Below, piece after piece: positions 1-7,504 of a DNA stretch of 17,962 nucleotides (the stretch's first letter is position 1; each line of letters begins with the position of its first letter). Under the pieces are notes generated by a model. That model saw only the letters and a program-made list of their open reading frames with translations. It did no database searches and was not told the DNA's origin. The stretch is from NCBI GenBank assembly GCA_964394795.1, contig CAYMYX010000031.1, positions 1-17,962 of the forward strand, read 5' to 3'. A program made the position numbers and the translations under genes. This stretch comes from CAYFUF01 sp964394795 (GTDB lineage: Bacteria > Bacillota > Clostridia > Tissierellales > Peptoniphilaceae).

Positions 1-56
1 ATAGTAATGCAAGTATGAAACCATCAAATCAAAGTGTTCGTCGTAGTTTTGAATAA
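1..56 (+). CDS. Possible 3' end of a plus-strand gene (partial)
   Basis: The frame beginning at base 3 is open from the window edge to a TAA at 54–56. It would encode about 17 residues ending SVRRSFE. If real, this gene converges on the minus-strand trmR gene, and the inverted repeat at 97–180 would sit between the two 3' ends as a shared terminator. The fragment is too short to identify a family or to prove coding, since an open stretch of this size is common by chance. Confidence 0.3.
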   Translation, partial: SNASMKPSNQSVRRSFE

Positions 57-96
57 TATTTCATGGTTCAATTAGAGAGAAAACTACAATAAAAAG

Positions 97-180
97 AAGA
101 TAGTGAATACGCTTCTATCGCCGGTAATAGTTCCAACTTTATGGACTAAACTGCACGACAATTTACTCATTCACTATCTT
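97..180. terminator. Inverted repeat, candidate bidirectional terminator
   Basis: Twelve bases at 97–108 (AAGATAGTGAAT) are perfectly complementary to 169–180, with 60 bases between them. On the minus strand the second arm runs into CTTCTTTTT; on the plus strand it runs into a TTTTT stretch, so both directions end in a T-rich run. A weaker inner pairing (TAGTTCC near 128 with GGACTA near 144) could shorten the loop. The right arm overlaps the last codons of trmR (K-I-V-N). The long loop is unusual for an intrinsic terminator, so this is a candidate only. Confidence 0.4.
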
Positions 181-759
181 TTTAGGTTTAACAAACATGA
201 CCCCGTCACCCACTTTTTTAAAATACTTGACATGGAAATCATCCCTAGCTAGCATCTCATTGCGAAAATCCCCGATCTTTCTTACTAGGTCTTTCGTGTT
301 TCTATTGTCAGTGAGGCTAGGATCATCCACCATTCCATGGAATTCCAAATTATCAAAAATAAAAATCCCATCATCAGCGAGGTTGCCCATGAAGTGGTCC
401 ATATGACTCTTGTACTGGGCTTTAGGGCCATCCACAAAAACTAAGTCATACTTTTTATCGGTGACAAAGTCAATGGCATCCATTAGGTGGACATGAATGC
501 GATCTTCCAAATTAATGCTACTAATATTCACCAAGGCTTGATTGTAACGGTCCTCTTTGATTTCCAGACTATCCACTTGGATATCCTCGTGCTGCCCCGC
601 CATGATGATGGCAGAAAAACCGACTGCAGTGCCAATTTCAAGAATTGATCGAACCTCGTTTTTCTTAATGTAGTCGACAATAATCGCTAAACCATCCGCC
701 TCCATTAAAGGAATGTGGGGTTCATAAACATAAGAAGTCGTCTTATTCTTTTCTTCCAT
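163..759 (-). CDS. trmR: tRNA 5-hydroxyuridine methyltransferase TrmR-like (YrrM family)
   Basis: A class I SAM-dependent O-methyltransferase of 198 residues, in the caffeoyl-CoA/catechol O-methyltransferase-like family that includes Bacillus subtilis YrrM (TrmR). SAM motif I is ILEIGTAVG at residues 39–47. VDGPKAQY (109–116) carries the metal-binding Asp110, and FDN (135–137) the second metal-binding pair, so a Mg-dependent enzyme is expected. TrmR methylates 5-hydroxyuridine at wobble position 34 of tRNA to 5-methoxyuridine. The gene directly upstream encodes the matching U32 hydroxylase, which strongly supports this over a small-molecule methyltransferase. Its start is 17 bases past the upstream stop, with GGGAG as ribosome binding site. 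The family assignment is firm; the tRNA substrate is inferred from homology and context. Confidence 0.8.
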   Translation of the reverse strand: MEEKNKTTSYVYEPHIPLMEADGLAIIVDYIKKNEVRSILEIGTAVGFSAIIMAGQHEDIQVDSLEIKEDRYNQALVNISSINLEDRIHVHLMDAIDFVTDKKYDLVFVDGPKAQYKSHMDHFMGNLADDGIFIFDNLEFHGMVDDPSLTDNRNTKDLVRKIGDFRNEMLARDDFHVKYFKKVGDGVMFVKPKKIVNE

Positions 760-776
760 AAGCCCACTCCCTATTC

Positions 777-2018
777 CTAGGCCTCCTCAGTTTGAAGTTC
801 TCTTCGCACGAGGTCGCCTTCTTCAACCATCTCGGGGCAATTAATCCAATATAGTTTTCTGGGCACGTTGGCACTTTCCACAGTTTCCATGCCTTCATCG
901 AGAATTTTATCAATGGTAAAAGTGATAAATCCTGGGCGAGCGCCGAAGATTTCAACTTCGTCCCCTACTTCGAACTTGTTTCGTTCTTCAATGAGAGCCG
1001 CTCCCCTCGCCCCATCATACGCCTTAACCACACCGATGAACTCGTAGCTCTGGGAATACGACGTAGTCTCGTAGTTTTGTGCTGAGGAGTCAGGTTTTCC
1101 ATAGTAGAAACCCTTCGTGAAGTGGCGGTGGCTGGTCTTCTCTAATTCCTTGACCAGTTCCCCAGCCTTCTCTTCATTAAAGTCTCCTGCTATGATGAGG
1201 TCTAGCGCCTGTCTGTACGCATGAATTACCGTTGAGACGTAGTATTGGGACTTCACCCGACCTTCAATCTTAAAGCTCATCACCCCTGCCTCAATCAATT
1301 CCTCTAGCTCGGGCAATAGACACAAGTCCTTAGAATTCATGATGAAGGTGCCGTCTTCGGTATCTTCGATAGGGAAATATTCTCCGGGACGCTTTTCTTC
1401 AACCAGATTGTACTTCCAACGACAGGACTGGGCGCAGTCGCCTTGGTTTGCATCACGGCCCGCCATGTAGTTGGATAGGAGGCAGCGGCCGGAGTAGGAA
1501 ATGCACATGGCCCCATGAACGAAGACTTCTAGGTCGATGTCCGGATGGCTCTCCGCGCGGATCTGCTTGATTTCCTCTAGTGATAGTTCACGGGCAAGAA
1601 CCACTCTCTTGGCACCAAGTTGGTGCCAAAAGTTAACTGTTGCCGAGTTGGTGACGCTTGCTTGAGTTGAAATGTGAATCTCTAAGTTGGTCAGTTCTTT
1701 GACGATACTGAAGACCCCGGGGTCGGATACGATAACTGCATCGACTCCGATCTCTTCTAGAAAGCGGACGTAGTCCTCAAAACCTTCAAAGTCCTCGTTA
1801 TGAGGAACGATATTTAAGGTGACATGGATCTTCACCCCATTGTCATGGCTTAGCTTTACCGCTTCTCGAAGTTGATCGGACCCGAAATTCTTGGCTGCTT
1901 TACGCATGCCAAAGGTATCTCCTGCCAGATAGACTGCATCGGCGCCAAATTTGATAGCTGCCTGCAGCTTCTCTAAATCTCCGGCAGGAGCTAATAATTC
2001 AATGTTGCGATTAGCCAT
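777..2018 (-). CDS. trhP: U32 family protein, tRNA U34 hydroxylation (TrhP/YrrO type)
   Basis: 413 residues of the peptidase U32 family. The N-terminus (ELLAPAGDLEKLQAAI, residues 7–22) is typical. The U32 signature runs from EVFVHGAMC (164–172) to YSGRC (175–179). Cys172, Cys179, Cys195 and Cys199 form the set expected to hold an iron–sulphur cluster. A small beta-rich domain follows from about residue 325. U32 proteins long annotated as proteases include TrhP (E. coli YegQ; B. subtilis YrrN/YrrO), which makes 5-hydroxyuridine at tRNA position 34 using prephenate, and RlhA, which acts on 23S rRNA. The adjacent trmR favours the TrhP role. Only one U32 gene is present here, whereas B. subtilis has two in tandem. 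The ATG lies inside the 3' end of the RNase J gene (8-base overlap) with a weak ribosome binding site, suggesting translational coupling. Confidence 0.83.
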   Translation of the reverse strand: MANRNIELLAPAGDLEKLQAAIKFGADAVYLAGDTFGMRKAAKNFGSDQLREAVKLSHDNGVKIHVTLNIVPHNEDFEGFEDYVRFLEEIGVDAVIVSDPGVFSIVKELTNLEIHISTQASVTNSATVNFWHQLGAKRVVLARELSLEEIKQIRAESHPDIDLEVFVHGAMCISYSGRCLLSNYMAGRDANQGDCAQSCRWKYNLVEEKRPGEYFPIEDTEDGTFIMNSKDLCLLPELEELIEAGVMSFKIEGRVKSQYYVSTVIHAYRQALDLIIAGDFNEEKAGELVKELEKTSHRHFTKGFYYGKPDSSAQNYETTSYSQSYEFIGVVKAYDGARGAALIEERNKFEVGDEVEIFGARPGFITFTIDKILDEGMETVESANVPRKLYWINCPEMVEEGDLVRRELQTEEA

Positions 2019-3711
2019 TAACAGTGTCCACTTCTAAAATGATTGATAAGATCATTGGATTTCTCTTAATTTCAGTGAAGACATAACCCTTCACTTCTTC
2101 ACGGATTTGGGACTTTAGGTAGTTCCAGTCATTGATGTTCTTACGGTTGGCCTCGGCAAAAATCTTTCTTACTACTTGCTTGATGCCATCGATAAGGTCG
2201 GTGTTGTCCTTCATGTAGACGAAACCGCGAGAGATAATCTCAGGTCCAGCCACTAATTTTTTAGACGTCTTGTCAATAGTAGCTACGATTGCAATCATGC
2301 CGTCTTCGGCAAGATGCTTACGGTCGTTAAGAACCACGTTACCGACATCACCTACACCTAGACCGTCGACAAGGACCTTGCCCGCAGGTACGCGGCCATC
2401 AAGGTTAACCTTAATGCCTCTGCCCTGGCGTTCGAATTCAATGACATGGCCATTTTCAGTAATAAAGATATTCTCTTTCTTCATGCCCATGGACTCAGCC
2501 AAATTGGCATGCTTAATTAGCATTCTTCCCTCGCCGTGGGCAGGGATGAAGTATTGAGGCTTAGTTAAAGCGTGCATCATCTTAAGCTCTTCTTGTTGGG
2601 CGTGACCGGATACGTGAACATCCGCAAGTGAAGAGTAAATCACTCGACAACCATGAAGGAAGAGTTTATTCAACATGTCCCCAATGCTCTTCTCGTTGCC
2701 GGGAATCATCGATGCGGATAAGATAACCGTATCTTGAGGAGTCAGGCTGATTTGACGGTGCTCGTCGTTTGACATTCTAGACAATGCTGACATTGGTTCA
2801 CCTTGTGTTCCCGTGATGAGCAAAGTAACCTGGTGAGGCTTGTAGTTATTTAATTCATTGATTTCAATGAGGGTATTCTTTTTAATTTTCAAGTAACCAA
2901 GCTCGGATGCTACGGCGACGTTATTGAGCATTGAACGACCAGATAAGCAAACCTTCCGGTTGTTCGCTTCGGAAGCCCAGATAATTTGTTGGACCCGGTG
3001 AAGGTTCGAAGCAAAAGTTGCCACGATGATTCGATCTCTCGACTGAGCAAAGATTTGCTTGAAGGTCTCTCCTACCGTCTTTTCACTCATGGATACGCCG
3101 GTATGTTCCACGTTTGTTGAGTCAGCTAGAAGCGCAAGAACACCTTCCTTACCAATTTCCGCAAGACGGTGAATATCCGTTGGTTGGTTATCGATTGGGG
3201 TGAAGTCCATCTTGAAGTCACCTGTAAATACAACAGTACCGACTGGATTCCTGATCGCAATGGCACAGGCATCAGGGATAGAGTGGGCAACGTGGATAAA
3301 CTCGCAGTCGAAGTTCTCGCCTAAGCGGATGGAGTCCCCTGCCTTAACGTACTTGATAACGTTAGGATTTAGGCCGTGCTCCTTGAATTTGTTCTCCAAC
3401 ATACCACCGGTTAATCGCGTACAGTAGACGTTGGTTTGGATTTTCTTTAATACATAGGGAACCGCACCGTAGTGGTCCTCGTGACCGTGGGTCAACAAGA
3501 TACCGCGAATGTTTCCCTTATTCTTTTCTAAATACGTGATATCAGGAATGACAATGTCTACTCCTGGCATTTCGTCGTCTGGGAAAGTTAATCCACTGTC
3601 GATTACAATGATATCATTGCCACACTCGACGGCGCACATATTCTTTCCTATTTCTCCTATTCCCCCTAAAGGAATAACTTTTAATTTCTTTGGACTTTGT
3701 TTCCTTGACAC
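2011..3711 (-). CDS. rnj: Ribonuclease J
   Basis: A metallo-beta-lactamase/beta-CASP ribonuclease, 566 residues from the chosen start, close to the usual RNase J length of about 555. It combines endonuclease and 5'-3' exonuclease activity in mRNA decay and rRNA maturation. The N-terminus has the family sequence KVIPLGGIGEIGKN (11–24). The zinc-binding motif HGHEDH is at 75–80, with further ligands likely at His143 and Asp165 (FTGDFK). A conserved PAHGE follows the beta-CASP region, and a C-terminal dimerisation domain starts around residue 450. All catalytic positions I can check are present, so it should be active. The longest frame starts at a TTG at 3741 without a good ribosome binding site; GTG at 3709–3711 has a strong AGAGGAAGG about 6 bases upstream and gives the family-typical N-terminus. 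Whether it corresponds to J1 or J2 cannot be decided. Confidence 0.93.
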   Translation of the reverse strand: MSRKQSPKKLKVIPLGGIGEIGKNMCAVECGNDIIVIDSGLTFPDDEMPGVDIVIPDITYLEKNKGNIRGILLTHGHEDHYGAVPYVLKKIQTNVYCTRLTGGMLENKFKEHGLNPNVIKYVKAGDSIRLGENFDCEFIHVAHSIPDACAIAIRNPVGTVVFTGDFKMDFTPIDNQPTDIHRLAEIGKEGVLALLADSTNVEHTGVSMSEKTVGETFKQIFAQSRDRIIVATFASNLHRVQQIIWASEANNRKVCLSGRSMLNNVAVASELGYLKIKKNTLIEINELNNYKPHQVTLLITGTQGEPMSALSRMSNDEHRQISLTPQDTVILSASMIPGNEKSIGDMLNKLFLHGCRVIYSSLADVHVSGHAQQEELKMMHALTKPQYFIPAHGEGRMLIKHANLAESMGMKKENIFITENGHVIEFERQGRGIKVNLDGRVPAGKVLVDGLGVGDVGNVVLNDRKHLAEDGMIAIVATIDKTSKKLVAGPEIISRGFVYMKDNTDLIDGIKQVVRKIFAEANRKNINDWNYLKSQIREEVKGYVFTEIKRNPMILSIILEVDTVNG

Positions 3712-3716
3712 AATAT

Positions 3717-3728
3717 TTCCTTCCTCTT
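3717..3728 (-). promoter_or_regulatory. Ribosome binding site deciding the rnj start
   Basis: The minus strand reads AAGAGGAAGGAA, ending 5 bases before the GTG at 3709–3711. It lies inside the longer reading frame that would begin at TTG 3741, so it argues for the internal GTG as the true start. Confidence 0.7.
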
Positions 3729-3743
3729 GAGCTAAGCTCAAAC

Positions 3744-3986
3744 CTATTGCTGTTCCTCTACTAATTCTTCAAAAATCTGAACAGCGTCATTAAATTCTTC
3801 TTCGTCATCAATAGTTTCAAAAATCATCTCGTCGTCTTGTTCAATCATGCGAAGAACATATCTCTCGTTATCTTCATCTCCGTCCAAGACGGCATAGTCT
3901 TGATCATCCATGGTAAAAGTGGCGACAATGGTCATCGCAATGTCCCTATCTCCATCATTCATCATGATTTTCTCAAAGCCTTCCAT
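3744..3986 (-). CDS. DUF1292 family protein (YrzB-like)
   Basis: An 80-residue, very acidic protein of the DUF1292 family (B. subtilis YrzB). The recognisable core is TIVATFTMDDQDYAVLDG (residues 20–37), then YVLRMI and a Glu/Asp-rich C-terminus ending FEELVEEQQ. It has no signal peptide or membrane segment, so it should be cytosolic. The molecular function of the family is not known to me. In many Bacillota it sits directly after ruvX, as here (10-base gap), so the location supports the call. The ATG at 3986 has AAAGGAG about 5 bases upstream. Internal ATGs at codons 8 and 9 are possible but less well placed. Confidence 0.85.
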   Translation of the reverse strand: MEGFEKIMMNDGDRDIAMTIVATFTMDDQDYAVLDGDEDNERYVLRMIEQDDEMIFETIDDEEEFNDAVQIFEELVEEQQ

Positions 3987-3996
3987 AACTGCTCCT

Positions 3997-4419
3997 TTAC
4001 GATGATCTTTTGGCTTTATCCAGCCAACTTTGCAAAATAAACGTTGCTGCTACTGCATCAACGTGTTTTTTCCTATTTTCACGGCGCACGCCAGATTCAA
4101 TGAGAATCCGGTCCGCTGATTGGGTTGTCATTCGTTCGTCCTGGTAAATGACTTCTATGTTTAACTCTTTCTTAATCTCTTGGCCAAAGGATTTGGCCCG
4201 CTGTGCTGACACCCCAATATCGTTATTCATGTGCTTGGGTAGGCCAATAATAACTTCATCTACTTCCTGATCTTCAATAATCTTCTTCAGCTCTAGTAAA
4301 TCGTCTCGTAATTTTTTTCGTTGAATCGTTGTAAAGGATTGGGCAATCATATACATCGGGTCGCTTAAGGCAACACCGATAGTTTTTGTACCCACATCTA
4401 AACCCATTGCTCTAGGCAT
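3997..4419 (-). CDS. ruvX: Holliday junction resolvase-like / pre-16S rRNA nuclease RuvX (YqgF)
   Basis: 140 residues, the normal size of the YqgF/RuvX RNase H-fold family. GLDVGTKTIGVALSD at 6–20 carries the first catalytic Asp (Asp8). VIIGLPKHMN, YQDERMTT and the closing DAVAATFIL are the other conserved blocks. The family is best supported as the nuclease that matures the 16S rRNA 5' end; a role as Holliday junction resolvase was proposed from the fold. It lies in the conserved ireB–ruvX–DUF1292 order. The ATG at 4419 has AGGAG only about 4 bases upstream, and a second ATG lies three codons in (MGLDVG), so the start may be at 4410. A 120-base gap with a strong stem-loop separates it from ireB, so it may be transcribed partly on its own. 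Confidence 0.92.
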   Translation of the reverse strand: MPRAMGLDVGTKTIGVALSDPMYMIAQSFTTIQRKKLRDDLLELKKIIEDQEVDEVIIGLPKHMNNDIGVSAQRAKSFGQEIKKELNIEVIYQDERMTTQSADRILIESGVRRENRKKHVDAVAATFILQSWLDKAKRSS

Positions 4420-4475
4420 GTCGCTCCTAACCTTTAATGGTTACCCCTAATGTCAGGAATTCTAGACATAAGGAA

Positions 4476-4508
4476 GTACGAAACAAAGTCCGAGACTTTG
4501 TTTCGTAC
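4476..4508. other. Perfect 15-bp stem-loop between ireB and ruvX
   Basis: The arms GTACGAAACAAAGTC (4476–4490) and 4494–4508 are perfectly complementary with a 3-base loop (CGA). In minus-strand RNA a G-U pair could extend the stem to 16. It lies about 32 bases after the ireB stop and about 57 bases before ruvX. The minus strand continues TTCCTTATG, a poor T-tract, so it may be a leaky terminator, an RNA processing site or a palindromic repeat. No second copy is visible in the window. Confidence 0.6.
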
Positions 4509-4539
4509 CGTAACTCAGTAAATAAAACTTCTAAGCAAA

Positions 4540-4818
4540 TTATTCAGCATCTGCTTTGATGTCGTGGCCATCAATATAGTATTTCAATAATTCTTCAAGC
4601 AGCTCATCACGGTCAATCTGACGAATCAACTTGCGGGCATCCTTATGACTAGTGATATAGGTCGGATCCCCAGAAAGGATGTAGCCGATAATTTGGTTCT
4701 CAGGGTTGTAATTCTTCTCGATAAGGGAAGCATAAACTTGTCGAATGATTTCGGTGATATCCTGTTTCTTGTCATCCAATGGTGCATATAGCATCGTTTC
4801 GCTGTGTTCTTTAGACAT
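4540..4818 (-). CDS. ireB: IreB family regulator (UPF0297/DUF965; ReoM-like)
   Basis: A 92-residue cytosolic protein of the IreB/ReoM family. The core INPNQI-like block appears here as KNYNPENQIIGYILSGDPTY (residues 35–54), followed by the DARKLIRQIDRDEL helix. In Enterococcus faecalis IreB is a substrate of the PASTA kinase IreK and a negative regulator of cephalosporin resistance. In Listeria, ReoM controls ClpCP-dependent degradation of MurA, and phosphorylation of its N-terminal Thr switches this off. Thr8 (S-E-T) is at the matching position here. The gene starts 9 bases after the alaS stop, with AAGGAGG overlapping that stop region, so it is surely cotranscribed with alaS, the usual arrangement in Bacillota. 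The kinase and phosphatase genes are not in this window. Confidence 0.93.
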   Translation of the reverse strand: MSKEHSETMLYAPLDDKKQDITEIIRQVYASLIEKNYNPENQIIGYILSGDPTYITSHKDARKLIRQIDRDELLEELLKYYIDGHDIKADAE

Positions 4819-4827
4819 GGTCCCTCC

Positions 4828-7455
4828 TTACTTCTTGATGTGGTCTCGAATCCAAGGGGCGACAAGTTTCAACGCCTCCTCGATTTTGTCGGCATCCTTT
4901 CCTCCTGCTGTAGCGAAGTTAGGACGGCCGCCACCGTTTCCACCGGTTGCCTGAGCTACTTCCTTTACTATTTGGCCGGCGTTAATTCCCTGCTTAGTTA
5001 ACAGGTCATCCACGCTTGCGACTAAGCCAACCTTGCCGTCATTAGCTGATGCAAGGACCACGACAAGATTGTCTCTGCCTTCTTTAAGATTATCGACCAA
5101 TTCTTTTAATTCATTCACCGACTTTGATGGAATATTCTTAGCAATGAGGTTTACTCCCTCAATGTTTTCCATTTCGCCGGTTAATTCATTGGATAATTCT
5201 CCAGCTTGCTTAGACTGGAGGGAGGCTAACTCCCTTTTCAATTCCTTATCTTCATCAAGTAGAGCTTGTAATCTTTGATCCAAGTTGGTTCGGTTTGTTT
5301 TCAAACGCTCAGCCAACAAGTTCAACTGCCTTTCGTATTCCAGTACTTGATCATAACTTGCACGACCGGTAATGGCTTCTATACGACGGACACCGGAAGA
5401 GATTCCCTGCTCCGCTGTAATCCGCATCATTTGGATTTGAGCCGTGTTCTTTACATGAGTACCACCGCAAAGTTCCTTAGAAAAGTCGCCCATGCTGAGT
5501 ACTCGCACTTGGTCCTGATATTTATCCTCAAAAAGCCCAACAGCCCCATCTTCTGTAGCTTGGCTTAGACTCATAATCTCGGTCTTGACTGGGTAGGAGT
5601 CGAAGATAGCTCTATTGACGATACCTTCAACCTCGGTAATTTGCTCTGCCGTCAATGCCTCAAAATGTGTAAAGTCAAAGCGGAGATGCTCTTCGTCGAC
5701 CATAGAACCGGCTTGCTGTATATGGTCACCTAACACCATCTTTAACGCCTTGTGCAAGAGATGAGTAGCCGAGTGGTTTCTCCGGATATCTTCCCGCCTT
5801 ATGCTGTTAACGTAGGTCCTTATGGTATCGCCGACATGGATAGCACCCTCAACGACCTCTACATAGTGTAAAAACACACCGGAACCGGTCTTCTTTGTAT
5901 TGTCTACTTTTGTGGTCATGGAATCCGATTCAAAGTAGCCGATATCTCCAACCTGACCACCGGACTCGCCATAAAAAGGAGTCTCATCTAGGACTACAAC
6001 GCCGGACTCGCCCTTTTCCAACGAATCCACCGATTCAGAGTCTGCAAATAAGGCTAAAACCTTGCCCTGACCTTCTTCTTGTTCGTAACCGGTGAATACA
6101 GTTTCCGGAAGGTTGTCCGTATCGATTGCCTTGCCCTCAGACCATCCGGTACCGTTTTGGCGGTGTTCCCTAGATTGAGTTCTCTGCTCTTCCATATTTG
6201 CTTTGAAGCCGATTTCATCAACCTCGATACCTTGCTCTTCAGCAATTTCCTTGGTCAAATCTAAGGGGAAGCCGTAAGTGTCATAAAGCTTGAATGCTTG
6301 AGCACCATCAATTACATTTTTCCCTTCCTTCTTCAAATCAGCGATAACGCCATCTAATAGAGAAAGACCTGAATCGATCGTCTTTTGGAAGTTTTCTTCT
6401 TCCTTGGAAATGATGTGCATAATTCGCTCTTGGCCTTCGACAAGCTCGCTATATTCCGGTTGATAAGCCTCAACCACCAATGGTACGAAGTCTGTCAGGA
6501 AGTTGCCCTTGATACCAAGTAACTTACCATGACGGGCAGCTCTACGGATAATGCGGCGAAGGACGTAACCTCTGCCCTCATTAGAAGGGATAACCCCGTC
6601 AGCTACCAGGAAAGACATCGTCTTCACGTGGTCTACGATAACGCGAATGGATACATCGGTTTCATCTGAGTCCCCATATCTCTTGCCGGAAAGGCGTTCA
6701 ATTTCATTGCGGATAGGACGGAAAGTCGATAAGTCGAAAATATTATCTGCTCCTTCCATGATACAGGCAATTCGTTCCAAGCCCATCCCAGTATCAATGT
6801 TAGGGTGGTCCAGAGGAATGTATTCTCCCTCTGCTGTCTTATTGAATTGGGTGAAGACGAGGTTCCAAACCTCCATAAATCTATCGGAGTTATCTAGGGG
6901 ACTCTTCCCCGGGCCATACGCTTCGCCCCTATCATAGTGGATCTCAGAGCAGGGTCCACAAGGCCCTTGCTCCAACTCCCAGAAGTTATCTTCCTTGCCC
7001 AGTCTCAGCATCTTCTCTTCAGGAATACCAACTTCCTTCGTCCAAACATCGTAAGCAAAGTCATCATCCAAGTAGACGGAGACGTATAGTTTTTCGGGCT
7101 CAAGACCCATTTCGTCGACGAGGAATTCGTAGGCCCAGTGAATTGCTTCCTTTTTAAAATAGTTACCGAAGGAGAAGTTCCCCAGCATCTCGAAGAAGGT
7201 GCCGTGTCTTGCTGTCTTACCTACATTATCCAAGTCTTGAGTCCGAACACACTTTTGAGAAGTAGTTGCTCGGCTAGGTTCCATCTTCTTGATGCCCATG
7301 AAGTAATCCTTCAGGGGGGCCATCCCCGCGTTAATCAACAATAAACTCTTGTCACCTTGGGGAATTAAAGAAAAACTCTTCAGCCTGTTGTGTTCTCTCT
7401 CCTGGAAAAAGGTCAGAAACTTTTCCCGGATATCATTCATATTGTACTGTTTCAT
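4828..7455 (-). CDS. alaS: Alanyl-tRNA synthetase
   Basis: 875 residues from the chosen start, full length for bacterial AlaRS. It charges tRNA-Ala in the cytosol. The class II catalytic core covers roughly residues 1–240, including RHGTFFEMLGNFSFG (83–97) and MGLERIA (224–230), followed by the tRNA recognition region. The editing domain that clears mischarged Ser and Gly holds the zinc ligands HSATH (His561, His565) and CGGTH (Cys663, His667). A coiled coil around 705–755 leads to the C-terminal DHHA1 (C-Ala) domain with the glycine-rich GGNGGGRPNFATAGG. The longest frame begins at a TTG (7473) six codons upstream. The ATG at 7453–7455 has AAAGAGGA about 6 bases before it and gives the expected N-terminus, so I chose it. 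ireB follows in the same operon. Confidence 0.96.
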   Translation of the reverse strand: MKQYNMNDIREKFLTFFQEREHNRLKSFSLIPQGDKSLLLINAGMAPLKDYFMGIKKMEPSRATTSQKCVRTQDLDNVGKTARHGTFFEMLGNFSFGNYFKKEAIHWAYEFLVDEMGLEPEKLYVSVYLDDDFAYDVWTKEVGIPEEKMLRLGKEDNFWELEQGPCGPCSEIHYDRGEAYGPGKSPLDNSDRFMEVWNLVFTQFNKTAEGEYIPLDHPNIDTGMGLERIACIMEGADNIFDLSTFRPIRNEIERLSGKRYGDSDETDVSIRVIVDHVKTMSFLVADGVIPSNEGRGYVLRRIIRRAARHGKLLGIKGNFLTDFVPLVVEAYQPEYSELVEGQERIMHIISKEEENFQKTIDSGLSLLDGVIADLKKEGKNVIDGAQAFKLYDTYGFPLDLTKEIAEEQGIEVDEIGFKANMEEQRTQSREHRQNGTGWSEGKAIDTDNLPETVFTGYEQEEGQGKVLALFADSESVDSLEKGESGVVVLDETPFYGESGGQVGDIGYFESDSMTTKVDNTKKTGSGVFLHYVEVVEGAIHVGDTIRTYVNSIRREDIRRNHSATHLLHKALKMVLGDHIQQAGSMVDEEHLRFDFTHFEALTAEQITEVEGIVNRAIFDSYPVKTEIMSLSQATEDGAVGLFEDKYQDQVRVLSMGDFSKELCGGTHVKNTAQIQMMRITAEQGISSGVRRIEAITGRASYDQVLEYERQLNLLAERLKTNRTNLDQRLQALLDEDKELKRELASLQSKQAGELSNELTGEMENIEGVNLIAKNIPSKSVNELKELVDNLKEGRDNLVVVLASANDGKVGLVASVDDLLTKQGINAGQIVKEVAQATGGNGGGRPNFATAGGKDADKIEEALKLVAPWIRDHIKK

Positions 7456-7460
7456 GGGTG

Positions 7461-7468
7461 TCCTCTTT
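7461..7468 (-). promoter_or_regulatory. Ribosome binding site deciding the alaS start
   Basis: Minus-strand AAAGAGGA ends about 5–6 bases before the ATG at 7453–7455. It supports that ATG over the TTG at 7471–7473, which has no comparable site. Confidence 0.6.
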
Positions 7469-7504
7469 ATCAATACTCTATTCTTAAAGCTATTTATTAA
7501 GCTT

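Noticed and set aside
777..2018. U32 protein as a secreted collagenase or virulence protease
   Set aside because: There is no signal peptide, the cysteine cluster fits iron–sulphur U32 RNA-modifying enzymes, and the adjacent trmR points to tRNA modification.
2270..2557. 95-codon plus-strand open frame opposite rnj
   Set aside because: It is antisense to conserved RNase J sequence, with Ser/Pro/Thr/Arg-rich composition typical of reverse-complement reading.
4420..4475. CTGACA on the minus strand as a -35 for a ruvX promoter
   Set aside because: No acceptable -10 element follows at 16–18 bases, so I do not call a promoter.
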